The notes under the pieces were generated by a model, which saw only the letters and a list, made by a program, of their open reading frames with translations, had not been told where the DNA came from and did no database searches. DNA of 59,445 nucleotides from Conoideocrella luteorostrata (Eukaryota; Ascomycota; Sordariomycetes; Hypocreales; Clavicipitaceae), in contig JASWJB010000280.1 of the NCBI GenBank assembly GCA_032433595.1, positions 1-59,445 of the forward strand. Reading direction: 5' to 3'. The translations under genes and the position numbers were made by a program. This document shows, piece by piece, positions 32,627 through 42,470 of this stretch; position 1 is the first letter of the stretch, and every line of letters starts with the position of its first letter.

Positions 32627-33667
32627 TTAGCGCTTTGATGGGGCTTTGCAGTTCCTCCTCCTCCAAGAGCTCCCCAACGGCTGCTTTCTTCTTTCATCCC
32701 TCACCCGATCTGCCATGCTGCCCGAAAATTTTTTGTCGTTACAGCGAGGGTCCACCTTTCCATCTTTAAGCTCGTCACCATTTTCGTTGGGATCCTGTTT
32801 GCTGGGGTTCTTGTATTGTTTGCGAGCTAGATCACAAAAATTTTCGTTCCCGCTCTTCACACAGACTTTAGTCCAGACAAAATTTGCCAGATGATCCGAC
32901 GTAGACATATCAGCATATTTTTTCCATGGCTTTCTTTTCCAGACATTTTGAAACACTTCAATGGTAGAGGCTGGCACATCGACATCTCCTTGTTTAGGGA
33001 GGCCAGCGAGCTGCAGCTGTTCGCCGCTTGGTTCCTGTGACTTATATCGCTCAAGGTTGTATTTATCGTTTTTTGTGAATTTCAGACGGTTGATCCTCGT
33101 GTCCCATTTGCCACTAAATCGCCTTTCGTCCTGTGTTATTTCGTACCAGCCCTCTACTTGGTCCCATGGAATAAATCCCACTGCAGCTTGCTCCTTTTCG
33201 CTGGCAATGGGGGAGTAAGTTTTGAGTGATTTATTCACGTCTACCATTTGATGGCCAGTCTTGATTTTATATATGTAGCTGGTAGCAGCGCCTTCAATTT
33301 TGGAAGCAAAGCTAAGTGCCACATCTGGATCTGTGGTTGTCGATATATAATGAGTGACTTCTTTGGACATCCCCATTGCATGTTGAAATAAACTGCTCCC
33401 TTTGTTCAGCTGTGCATTGGTGAGTATTTCTCCATCTAGAACTCTTTCGAAGCCTCGTGAGTAAAACCCGCCATCTTCTTCAATCATAGCTGGTAGGCGA
33501 GTTATCTCGCCACGCCAGACAAAACTGTCTTTCAAATCTAGAGGTTGGGGTGGTCCTAGGTCTGTGCCACGAGTCACTCTGCTCCAAGCCGTATTAGACT
33601 GGTGAGCCTGTCCCAAAGAAATATACTGGAGGGTTGTCCACTGGAAAAAAGTGAGCCAAAATCTCAT
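32627..33667 (-). CDS. Secreted mono-ADP-ribosyltransferase, enterotoxin-A/pertussis-like
   Basis: Single-exon 346-residue secreted ART of the R-S-E clade. In this family NAD+ is cleaved and ADP-ribose moved to a host protein. N-terminal signal-like segment (residues 1-21). The three active-site motifs are present: Arg in FVWRGE (R52), the STT strand in HYISTTTDPD (109-111), and the ExE pair in SEKEQAAVG (E157/E159), followed by the family's GFIPWDQVEGW. The C-terminal ~150 residues are lysine/arginine-rich with four to five cysteines and end in RRNCKAPSKR. There is no separate B subunit and no long helical tail, unlike the gene at 28776. Motifs suggest an active enzyme; target unknown. The relic at 37690-38391 is a relative. 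Neighbours are LTRs and satellite, so it is not in an operon-like cluster. Confidence 0.82.
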   Translation of the reverse strand: MRFWLTFFQWTTLQYISLGQAHQSNTAWSRVTRGTDLGPPQPLDLKDSFVWRGEITRLPAMIEEDGGFYSRGFERVLDGEILTNAQLNKGSSLFQHAMGMSKEVTHYISTTTDPDVALSFASKIEGAATSYIYKIKTGHQMVDVNKSLKTYSPIASEKEQAAVGFIPWDQVEGWYEITQDERRFSGKWDTRINRLKFTKNDKYNLERYKSQEPSGEQLQLAGLPKQGDVDVPASTIEVFQNVWKRKPWKKYADMSTSDHLANFVWTKVCVKSGNENFCDLARKQYKNPSKQDPNENGDELKDGKVDPRCNDKKFSGSMADRVRDERRKQPLGSSWRRRNCKAPSKR

Positions 33668-34559
33668 TTTGTAGAGTTGGAATTGATGCGGGAATAATAA
33701 GGATAGATCCGAGAAAATGAGGAAAGGGCTTGAAAAGAGATTAAAAAGGGAAAGAGAATGAAACCTAGAGCTCTTGTATATAAACCAAGTGTAACGATGC
33801 GAATGGCTGTAGTCAATCTAACAGTTGCATAAGTCCTTGGTTCCTAGCTAGTTTGACGACAAATTGGGCCTCTTCTTATACTTGAATAATAAGTTTGTGG
33901 TCAATCTCTTTGTCACAGGTCATATAAAATGCATTATTCGCGCTATTAGTGTGCGGCTCCACCTTTTTGCTGAATTTTGTGACATCCTTCAGTCCCGTTA
34001 GCGATTTCGTTGCTGCCGATCACTTTCGATATCCTCTTAGGTGCTAGACCTAATTGTTGGATTACGTGGCCCTTAGACCGGAGTCAAGGAAGAAGGCCAG
34101 GATGGAGGAAACCTGCCGGCCCGAGTCATGGAGGACGCTCGTCATGGTGGATGGAAGGGGGGATTAGAAGGGCTATGAATAAGGGGATCCGGAAGGGTCT
34201 CAAAGGAGAAACTCTGGGTCTTTGTTCATCGTCATCGCTTTCGTCAATTTATATGACCTCCAACAATTTCCATTCATACCTGCTACTTCTGACACTAATA
34301 CAGGTGACGTGTAGAATAGTTTTTTATTCTGCTACTCCGGTACAAAAAGGAAATAACTTTTACAAGCCATCCAAACGGATCGAACATATCCCATGTATGG
34401 TGGCACTCGAATCTCGCACATAATATCTAATTCAAAAGTCTTACAAGTAGGAGTGGACCGAGTCATTGTCATTAGATCCTTAGGGGTACAGCAACATTGA
34501 AGTGCTGAATTGTATGCAAATATCTCTTACGTTTTTTCATGAAGTCAATTAAGAAGCAA
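33668..34559. other. 5' side of the ART gene and unassigned sequence
   Basis: 33905-33985 is similar to 36890-36975 (ATATAAAATGCATTA..CGCTATTAGTGTG). A 56-codon frame at 34247-34417 (+) starts with a signal-like leucine-rich segment (YLLLLTLIQVTC) but has no family match and may be chance. GTTGGATTACGT at 34056 recurs at 48228. Confidence 0.4.
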
Positions 34560-35232
34560 TTACACGCCTTGTCCAGAAATACCATGCACAGGTGTTCTGA
34601 TATGAGATAACATCGTACTGCCTACAAGCTCAGCTGTACAAGCAGCCTCCGTGCCATCTTTCAAGCTTTCATGACCGCTAAGCTGAGCCAAATGGGAACG
34701 GCCTATATAAACTTCAAGACCGGTTCTCCTAGTAAGCATTAGCGTCGGTGTGCCTGTATAAAAAGATGAAGGCATAATGTAACTTAGTCATAAAAAGCAT
34801 AAGAAGCTACTAAGGTAAATAAATCGCAAAACTGTGTCTTGACCCATTTTTGACTAGTCTACGGATTACTGTTTGCAGACATACGGATAGCGCGTCCGAT
34901 TAGCTGATTCCTCGTCTATAATAGTAAAATATTACAAGATATTTTTAACCCATGAAACCTTACAACCATCAGTGAGATTTATTCCTAATGATCAAACCCA
35001 GCTTTATAATCCCGGCCTGTTGTGCCACGCCATATTTATATGTAAACTTCTTTAGTTCGCCACTAGAAGTCCTGCAGCAGCAATTAGTATTGAGAGTAAA
35101 TATAGCCGGGAAGCTATTGAAGTAGAGCCCCACTCTTCTGATTCCGTCTGACCCTTTTTGTAAATGCTTGTCATAGGTTTGGAAAATAGACCGGTCACAC
35201 GCTAGGGGTGGATATACATCGGCACTAAACAC
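34560..35232 (-). other. Weak open frames, possible broken gene
   Basis: Two minus-strand frames (34969-35232, 87 codons; 34560-34775, 71 codons), with a sequence reading RNQLIGRAIRM between them near 34870-34910 and a TTTTATACAG acceptor-like site before the second. They may be exons or scraps of one gene. I cannot name it. Confidence 0.25.
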
Positions 35233-35626
35233 GAATTAAATGTAGTCATGACCCGCAGGAACAAAATTTTTCCTCTATTTATAACTGGCGGGTACAGGAG
35301 AACATGACTAGCCCATTCTTATGCTGCTAGATACATTATAAACCGCCTCAAAAAATGCAGCCACCTGCCATGTGCGCCCTGATTTAATGTACCGGTCACT
35401 AATGGCCTAATTAATCAAGAGCGGTTTGCCCTTTGAGCTCTTCCGGGAATTTCGCCTCCTGGGCTCCAGTTAATCGCCTCCCGTCTGGTGGCCAATGACG
35501 CGCATCTGGCCGCAACCGAAGTCAGTTATCATCTAATCGCAAGCTTGTCCGTAACCTTTGATACGTCTGGCAACAATCCTCTATCCTGCTTAAATCACGG
35601 CGGCTTGAGTTTTAAGGGAATTAATG
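35233..35626. other. Intergenic, nothing recognised
   Basis: No supported gene or repeat apart from the LTR that follows. Confidence 0.35.
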
Positions 35627-35922
35627 TGTTTCGTTATGTGCCTTCATGAGCATTTAAGGGTAAGTTGAAACAGCGGAAATCGGCAGTGATAGAAATGGAT
35701 TCAATTCAATAGATGACTGTGATAACTGATGATAATCGATAATGATAATAAGAGTGATGAATTCTTCCTGGCAGACCCGTTAGAACTCTTCAATTTTATC
35801 ACTCTTCTTCCTGCCTGTGAGGTCCCCATGCTTCTAGTATGATACCGTACATTTCACTATGCAAGGTATCTATCTATTTACGGCACTGGTCATCCTGCCA
35901 GCGAGCTATCCTCGCCTTAACA
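35627..35922 (+). mobile_element. Solo LTR, family A
   Basis: 296 bp, TGTTTCGTTATGTGCCTTC to CTCGCCTTAACA. The flanks TAATG and CAATG match at four of five positions. Confidence 0.72.
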
Positions 35923-36575
35923 CAATGAGTTCAACAGAAATAACCGTGTTTAATTGAGCTCCTTGGTGATTTTGTAGCTTGACTAGTCTCATTAACTATG
36001 AGACTGAATTAGCATTTCAGCATCACAAGAGCTTGTCTTAAGCATAGCTTCATTTGCCTTTAGGTGGGTGCGCCTTCTTTTAAGGGGGCTGATGGGCATG
36101 CGAATTTTTGCTCGTGGTCTTAGGTACTTCGCTTATGTGGGTAACTGCTGTCTCTAGCCACAGCTGCCACAAATCCGGTGCCGGATACGCCAGGCCGGGT
36201 GATAAACACTTTAATGCCCGAAGCCGCGATTTGATTTTCTGCTTTGCATGTTGCCTTTTTTTTGGCCAATTGCGATTCTAACTACCACTCTTTCTCCATG
36301 TAACAGTTCAAGCTGAGTGAATTGATAAAGAGCTAGGTTACTACTACGAGTGTCCTTAGATGAGTGACGAAAAAGGACAGAGGGACCCAACGCAGCTAAT
36401 TTTGCTTACTGGTTGTCCCTGCCCAGCAGACTCAGCCCGTTATACCATAATAGCTGCACCGGCTTGCAATTTCACAAAGTAAACTAGTCCTCGACTTTTC
36501 CCTGCCCCTTACCCGCTGGTGAATTTCACCAAGACTGCTGGCCAGGAAAACCAAGCAATATCCAACAAGTCGAAT
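35923..36575. other. Intergenic, nothing recognised
   Basis: No convincing open frame, repeat or RNA gene. The tRNA-like feel near 36390-36440 does not fold into a cloverleaf. Confidence 0.35.
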
Positions 36576-36866
36576 TTACTTGAAAATGTTGTCAAGGATA
36601 ACAACCTTTGTAGAGTTGTCCCCAGAGCTTCCATGTTCTTCCCGGTTGTTCAATTTAGGCAGGGGCGTTTCGAGCATAACATAGGACCTTTTGGGTTTTC
36701 CGTCATCGTTAAAGAGCGGGAATCGAAAGCTCCACGGCTCTGTCATTTTGTAATTAACCTCATAAGTCTTATTAGAAGGCCGCCAGATTTCCTGAATTAG
36801 GTCAGAGTCGTAGAGTAAACCCTCGCCAATCCTTTCGCCAATTCTATCCCCATTTTTTGCGGACAT
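36576..36866 (-). CDS. Hypothetical 96-residue protein
   Basis: Unrecognised. The start MSAKNGDRIGERIGEGL is hydrophilic with no signal peptide; the middle contains WRPSNKTYEVNYKMTEPWSF. It may be an exon of something longer or a relic. The ~85 bp immediately upstream (36890-36975) resemble a block 240-320 bp upstream of the ART gene, so this locus may share ancestry with the toxin locus. Low confidence that it is a real gene. Confidence 0.3.
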   Translation of the reverse strand: MSAKNGDRIGERIGEGLLYDSDLIQEIWRPSNKTYEVNYKMTEPWSFRFPLFNDDGKPKRSYVMLETPLPKLNNREEHGSSGDNSTKVVILDNIFK

Positions 36867-37030
36867 GGCATAGTAATCGTCGTGTTTAGGTCCGCTTGTG
36901 ACATGTCACAAGCTATATAAAATGCATTACTCAAGCTATTAGTGTGGAGCTTCACCTTTTGCTAAATATTGTAACATCAACAATAATAAAATCACTGACA
37001 GAATTAAAGCAATTTGTTATAACTTCATTC

Positions 37031-37316
37031 TGTTAAGACGACAATAGGTTCTGTCAGGATGATGAGTGCCGTAAATAGCTAGATATCTCAGATAGTGAGA
37101 CAGTGCAACAAAGGCCGTAGACACCGATGGACTGAAGAAAGGTGCTATAAATAAGGGGCTTTCAGTCCTCTTCAGGAAAGTCATCATCTGAATCATCAGT
37201 TCAATTCAATCATCATCTAAAGCTATCACAAGTTATCTAGTGAATCCCTCTATTTCTATCGATTTCCACTGTTGCAAGTTGCTAACTAATCGCTCATTAC
37301 AGCACATAACGGAACG
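37031..37316 (-). mobile_element. LTR family A, degraded
   Basis: Reverse copy: TGTTAAGACGACAATAGGTT, then GTGCCGTAAATAGCTAG, CCTCTATTTCTATCGATTTCC, ending near CACATAACGGAAC. No clean target duplication. Confidence 0.68.
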
Positions 37317-37333
37317 CGCTCACGGAATTCAGG

Positions 37334-37680
37334 TGTTAAGAGGAGAGAAGCTTCTGATAAGAAACTCAGTACCGTAAATAGCTAGATTAGTCTAATAGTA
37401 TTAGGAGACGCCGAGGACTAAGGAGACGCCGAAGACTAGGATTCTCCGAAGACTAGGGAAGGCCGTAGCCTCGGTGAAGCTGACGATAAGGAAATAGTTG
37501 CTTCTGGAAACTAGGAAAGTAAGCGTAAAATGAAGCATTTGCCGGGTCAGTCAGAGGAGGGATTCAGCATCAATCAATCAATCATCATCATCAGATTCCA
37601 CACTCATCTATTCAATTGAATACTTCTATTTCTGCCGATTTCCACTCGCCCAAATTGCTCGGAGTGTTCATGACGCAACA
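37334..37680 (-). mobile_element. Solo LTR, family A, truncating an ART-like gene
   Basis: Reverse copy of 347 bp: TGTTAAGAGGAGAGAAGCTT to GTTCATGACGCAACA. Flanks TCAGG and GCAGG match at four of five. It contains a small internal triplication of GGAGACGCCGA-like units (37400-37450). Immediately downstream is the decayed C-terminus of an ART-like gene. Confidence 0.75.
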
Positions 37681-37689
37681 GCAGGAGTG

Positions 37690-38391
37690 GCTAGCTAAAA
37701 TTCAACTATACCAAAGGGTCTAATTCCTTGTCAGTTAACTAGAATTCAAAGACTATTCCACTGCTGAAAGTCGCCACAGCTTCTCATTTCGTGGCGTGCA
37801 AGCTGAACGGCAGAATGGGACCAAGTCGTTAGTTCCACTATTCTGCCCAATGGTAGAGATACAAACAAGGCCGACAGAAAGCTGCGTCCTAGTAAAGACT
37901 ATAACAAGAAGTATGACGATTTAAAGGCGGGTGGGCTACAGTATCAGCTCGCCGGCTTTCCCACTCAACACGAAGCGTGGTCCAAAGAACCATGGAGCCA
38001 ATACAAACATAAAGATCTTAAAGAGAGTGGGCTGCAGTTTGCCGATGATAAGGGTATATCTGTGGGGCTAACCAGGAACAGCCCACTAAAGTTCGATATG
38101 AAATATACTACTGGGCAAAGCACCTTTTACGTGCCTTCGCCCTCAAAAGATAACACTTTACGGCCGTCCAACAAAAAAGAGAGTCCGGGCTTATCTTCAT
38201 CTTCATTGAATGAAGAAGAAGAAGAAGAAGAAGGACCTGGGAAGAGTGACGACAGGCAGGCAATTGGAAAAGAAGATGCTCGTTGTAGGAACAGGAATTT
38301 TAAGGGCAGCAAGGCGGATCAGGATAGGGATAGTAGAAGAAATAAGAAGCTAGGGAGTTCTTGGAGAAGTCGAAACTGTAAAAAGTCTTAG
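37690..38391 (+). pseudogene. C-terminal relic of an enterotoxin-type ART
   Basis: The last ~110 codons are open (38062-38391), and the upstream part reads through a stop and frame changes. Similarity to the 32627-33667 gene is clear: WDQV at the post-catalytic strand, LQYQLAGFP (versus LQLAGLP there), and the terminal KLGSSWRSRNC (versus PLGSSWRRRNC). The catalytic Arg and STT regions are absent, replaced by the LTR at 37334-37680. A poly-Glu tract (EEEEEEE) marks the linker. Not functional. Confidence 0.75.
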
Positions 38392-38517
38392 CACTGGTCA
38401 AAACATGACTTATTAGGGGTCGTGATGTTCAGATCTGTGTTTTTTTACTCATCGGAGCTGTACACACCCACTGTCGTAGCTAGATTAAGTCAAGCGGCTT
38501 GATTGATGTGCATCTAT

Positions 38518-38790
38518 TGTTGAGACGAGAATAGCTCCGGTCAGGATAATCAGTGCCGTAACTAGCTAGATGTGCTGAATAATAGGGTTGCCGGAGTTAC
38601 TGGAGATAATGGAGTTCAGGGAGTTAACGGAGATACGGAGGGAAGAAAGGTGCTATAAGTAGGAGGACTTCAGGGCATTCAAGGAAGATCAGAATCATCA
38701 CGATCATCAATAAATTAATTTGAATCCATCTATTCCCATCAATTCCACTGCCCAAAATTGCTCATAGCTCATAGTGTTCATAACGCAACA
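38518..38790 (-). mobile_element. LTR family A
   Basis: Reverse copy of 273 bp: TGTTGAGACGAGAATAGCTC to GTTCATAACGCAACA. Flanks do not match, so a recombinant or eroded end is likely. Confidence 0.72.
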
Positions 38791-38880
38791 ATTGTTAGCT
38801 AGACCGGGCCCGCACACACACGCAGGCATGCAGCGAACGCCCCCCTCACTGTCATCAGAGTGTATATATATAAAAGTCTT
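38791..38880 (+). repeat. Dispersed repeat shared with 54580-54660
   Basis: TTGTTAGCTAGACC, CACACGCAGGCATGCAGCGA, ACTGTCATCAGAGTGTATAT match a block at 54580-54660 (TTGTTGGCTGGACC...). The TATATA end suggests an LTR fragment. Confidence 0.55.
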
Positions 38881-39025
38881 GCAAAAAGTCTTGCAAAAGG
38901 TCCTACAAAAGGCGAAACCACGGTGCGGCAAAGTCAAACAAAGTCCGGCAAAATCTCAAGGCTTCGCTGCGCCGTGCACGGGCAATCACGCCGGGTTAGG
39001 GCATGTGGCGGCTGCGAACCATCTG

Positions 39026-39291
39026 TGTTGCGTTATGAGCACTATAAGCAATTTTGGGCAGTGAAATTGATAGGAAGAGAAGGATGTTATTCTTGCTGAA
39101 TTGAATGATATTAATGATGATTTTCAACTTCCTGAAGAGCCCTGACAGCCACTTATTTATAACGCCTTTCTTCCTTCTATTGATGTCTTCTGCCTTCTTT
39201 GCACTGTCCCGTTATCCACACTGCCTCACTATGCGAGGATTCGAGCCATTTACGGCACTCATCCTGCAGACAAGCACCTCTAGTCTCAACA
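39026..39291 (+). mobile_element. Solo LTR, family A
   Basis: 266 bp, TGTTGCGTTATGAGCACTAT to CTCTAGTCTCAACA, with a perfect 5-bp duplication ATCTG at 39021-39025 and 39292-39296. Good reference copy for family A. Confidence 0.9.
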
Positions 39292-39656
39292 ATCTGATGC
39301 TTTGCAGTGGATAATTGTCCGTAATATCTATCTAATTTGACAGGGAACTTGACTGCTATTTATCTCTTTTTGTTGGAATTCCTCGTTAAGCGTACGAGCA
39401 ATTGCGGACAGGGCCACATGGCCACCCTAGCGCGCTAAAAACAGCTCTCTGAATTCCTCGCTACCTTTTGCTTTCTCTTATCTTACAGTTAATTGCTAAA
39501 CAGCCATAGTCAATCTAATCACTGGTGGAAATTCTTGATCCCGAACTAGCTAATTAACGAGGAATTTTACCCCTCCGTGTCGCGGAGTTGACTCAGACGA
39601 AATAGGAGCAATAGTATTTGTTTGTAGTTCTCAAGACGTTAAAATCCTGCACACGA
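39292..39656. other. Repeat debris including an LTR B start
   Basis: The TTTGCAGTGGATAATTGTCC block recurs at 2225 and 32405. An LTR B start (TGTTGGAATTCCTCGTTAAG) begins at 39371. No gene. Confidence 0.45.
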
Positions 39657-40157
39657 CTAATGAGCTGGCACGAGTCGATGCTCATATAAAAAATCCCTCA
39701 TCTCCCCATGCGACAAATCCGTAGATACAATAATGTTGATGGAGTATTGCGTCGCACTTAATGCTGTAATCGTACAGAGTCCATCCACTGCCTTTAGGAA
39801 ATTGCCCACACGAATGATATATTCTGTCATGTTGACAAAACCAGCCACCGCTACAGCTTGAAACTGAGAATCCCCAAGGCCCGGCGTACGTTTTCGATTG
39901 TGCCAATAAATATCCAACTGAGGTGGGCCAGACTGTGTTGGTTCATTAGGGTCGGCCTGCTGAAGAACTCCATTCCCATCAATGTATTTCCAATCGACAA
40001 TAGGGAATCCGCTTTGTGTCCAATTTTGAATCTCAAACGGTGCGGCGCCTGGTTGCTCTGGATTTTGCTCCATGTTGATGATCGCGCTCCTTTCCCCTTG
40101 CTTGAAGGAAGAGTTTGTTTCAGGGTTGATGATGAATTTTAATGTGCCAAGCGGCAT
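39657..40157 (-). CDS. Orphan 166-residue protein
   Basis: Single open frame with an ATG start (MPLGTLKFIINPETN), no signal peptide and no membrane segment. It has a compact mixed alpha/beta look with several aromatic residues (IQNWTQSGFPIVDWKYIDG; DIYWHNRK). I do not recognise the family. It lies between repeats and a secreted cysteine-rich gene on the same strand, with about 570 bp between them. Length and even composition argue for a real gene, but this is not proven. Confidence 0.5.
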   Translation of the reverse strand: MPLGTLKFIINPETNSSFKQGERSAIINMEQNPEQPGAAPFEIQNWTQSGFPIVDWKYIDGNGVLQQADPNEPTQSGPPQLDIYWHNRKRTPGLGDSQFQAVAVAGFVNMTEYIIRVGNFLKAVDGLCTITALSATQYSINIIVSTDLSHGEMRDFLYEHRLVPAH

Positions 40158-40725
40158 CGGCGACGTGTAGAGGTTGGAAACAAGTGATTAATGGTCACGA
40201 GAGCTAAAAAGATAGAGTTGTAAGTTGGAACGCAAATTTGACTTGATAATGGCGTGTGACCTAGTTCATGACGTGAACATGATGCCATGCATCAACTAGG
40301 TAATGAGGAATGACGTTTCACAATTGAGGGGAAACAGGGTTATGGTGTGTCTAGTATGAACTGGCCTCGCTATTAAGCAATGGATGGTGTGTTACTAGTA
40401 TGAACCCCCCACTCCCCCGCTATTAACCAATCTTTTACCAACGCAACATCTGCTGGGTGTACCTTAAGTCGCTTAGTCTAAGACGCTTCATCCACAAGTG
40501 GGCTTACAGCTTAAAAGATTGTCTACGGAGCGATGCGTTGCAATTGAGAAGGCCTGTGAACAGAAATATGGGTACTTGAAACGTTTACTTTAGAAGTAGC
40601 TAACCCAAGTCAGATAACAAGACGGCCTGTATCCTTTGCAATAGTAATGACATCCACGCGACCTGCTAGTGACACTGAAGGCCATGCAGATTCAAATTCG
40701 AAAACAAAAGTTACTGAGTTTCATC
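40158..40725. other. Intergenic, nothing recognised
   Basis: Contains a diverged direct repeat (GGTGTGTCTAGTATGAACTGG at ~40342 and GGTGTGTTACTAGTATGAACC at ~40386). Otherwise no gene seen. Confidence 0.4.
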
Positions 40726-41052
40726 TTACTTCTCAGCCTTGTCCTCCTCCGATTCATCTACCGTTTCAACCTTCTTGTCGCAATATTGTGGGTGACAAGA
40801 ACCGATAGGCTTGCATGAGCAATTTTGCTTACACATGTTCATCACAGACTGAACGCCTCCGAACCCGCTGCATTGAGCGACATGATTTTGGCGACACGTG
40901 CGATCGGCCTGATAAGTGTAACACTCTAAGCGGAAAGCAGAACGCTTGCGCAAAGATTTGAGCTCCTCGCCTTGCGCAGTTGTGACGGGCACCGCAACCA
41001 CAGTACTCACACAAACTGCCAAGATGAATGTGGGAATAGAGACCTGTACCAT
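40726..41052 (-). CDS. Small secreted 8-cysteine protein with a Kex2-type site
   Basis: 108 residues. MVQVSIPTFILAVCVSTVVAVP is a signal peptide, followed by a short pro-segment ending in RKR, a Kex2-like site at about residue 37. The mature part has eight cysteines (EC, TC, QC, MC, NC, SC, SC, YC), consistent with four disulfides, and an acidic tail (VETVDESEEDKAEK). Single exon. Fungal small secreted cysteine-rich proteins of this size include effectors and antimicrobial peptides; which applies is unknown. I do not recognise a named family such as hydrophobin or CFEM. Confidence 0.68.
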   Translation of the reverse strand: MVQVSIPTFILAVCVSTVVAVPVTTAQGEELKSLRKRSAFRLECYTYQADRTCRQNHVAQCSGFGGVQSVMNMCKQNCSCKPIGSCHPQYCDKKVETVDESEEDKAEK

Positions 41053-42109
41053 TAGTCATTTGGAAAAACGGTTTGCTCCTTTGAGGGTGAAAACTCATAC
41101 CATGTCTTGTTTTTGAAAGCGAGAGTTGTGTTAAGTGTATGTTGGTTATAGTGTAGCTTGTGGATAAAGCACAGCTTAATTTACAACAGGGAAAAGATAA
41201 ATTTATAGAGAGGGGGGGAAAAAGGGTCATTTCTGTCTTCATTATTAATGCTGTTCATCTGAAGCCAATCACTCTCACTTTCTTACCGAGACATCTGCGG
41301 GGGCAGGTCAAATTCTTGTTAGTCTCAATTGTTAGCCGTTGGCTGCATGCATTCGGCCGTTGGACGCAGTATGCACGTTGGTCAGCATTCATGGCAGGCG
41401 AGCCTGGACGAGAGGCCTCCACACATATGGACGCCGAGATAGAGACGAGGATTGAAATTGTAGTTGTCACAAGGAATCTAGGGAAAGATAGCTGTTAGAT
41501 TTCTCGTCAAATTAAATAGCAATCAAAGACAAATTTTCCACTGTAGGCACTGAATGATCCGTGATCACTCCCAGTGAGAAAGGACATCAGGACGAGGCGA
41601 GGAATGTAGCCAGGAAAACACAACACTGGCTCAACTCTTGTCATGGTTCGCCGCGAGAACCAACTGCAGGATTCCCCCTAATTTAGATCGGTCTGGAACG
41701 AGTTTGTCAGGATGTACTCCGCCAAACACCTTTCCCATTGCGGAACTGGCCGAGTACCCCCGCAGAATGCAAAATTGGATTCCCTGGAAGATGCCCTGCC
41801 AATTGTGTCATGTCGTGCGACGTTGGGTGTTACCATCAGAATCATCAGATGCGTTGGTGGATTTTCATCCAATTGCTTTAGTTGAGTGACAGCCTCCCTC
41901 CTCCAAGTCCATGGAAAAGCGGCCGGTGAGCCGCGTGAGCCCTGTAAGTGTGTGGCGCTGCTGAACGAGCCTAGGCATCCACGCAGCTATGCGCCGTGTC
42001 GGTGGATCGTCGTTGCAAAATGGGGCCGGCCGCCGGCGGTGAGCCCAGCGCTTTCGCAAATTGACCTCCAAAAACGGCGTCGCGACCTCCAGAAATGGAC
42101 GCACTTTTA
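41053..42109. other. Intergenic with dispersed repeat
   Basis: 41515-41570 carries an inverted scrap of the GTGGAAAATTTGTC block. 42045-42120 matches 9390-9500. Open frames at 41160-41889 show no domain. Confidence 0.4.
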
Positions 42110-42470
42110 CCGTGAACCTGCACTATTGTTGAAAGGTTTAAATCTCGGGAGACGTACAAACATTACATATCGCAAGTTGATCTGACGGTGTGGGTTGCAC
42201 AGGGTGTGCAACAGGTGATCTAGATCAACTGCTTCAAAATAGAATATATTCAATAAGTCAAGTCTATCTAAGAAGGGAAAACAAGTCAAGCTATGATGCC
42301 TACGATACCCGTATAAATAGGGTGGCCGAAAGGTGACCACGTGACGATATCCGTGCTCTTGTTGTGTGCTTGGCGGCGATATTCCAACAGACGGGCTCGT
42401 TGAAAAGGCCCAAACCTCGGAAGACGTACACTGCACAAAGCATTAGATATCGAACGTCAGATGATGAGCT
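42110..42470 (-). repeat. ~76-bp satellite monomers split by an LTR
   Basis: One inverted monomer runs 42120-42188 and continues at 42390-42470 (GACGGGCTCGTTGAAAAGG), interrupted by the LTR C copy at 42189. Confidence 0.7.
42189..42389 (+). mobile_element. Solo LTR, family C, inside the satellite
   Basis: 201 bp, TGTGGGTTGCACAGGG to GATATTCCAACA, with a perfect target duplication GACGG at 42184-42188 and 42390-42394. It proves insertion after the satellite monomer was in place. Confidence 0.92.

Noticed and set aside
34870..34910. NQLIGRAIR as a helicase motif VI
   Set aside because: No other helicase motif is present in the surrounding frames.
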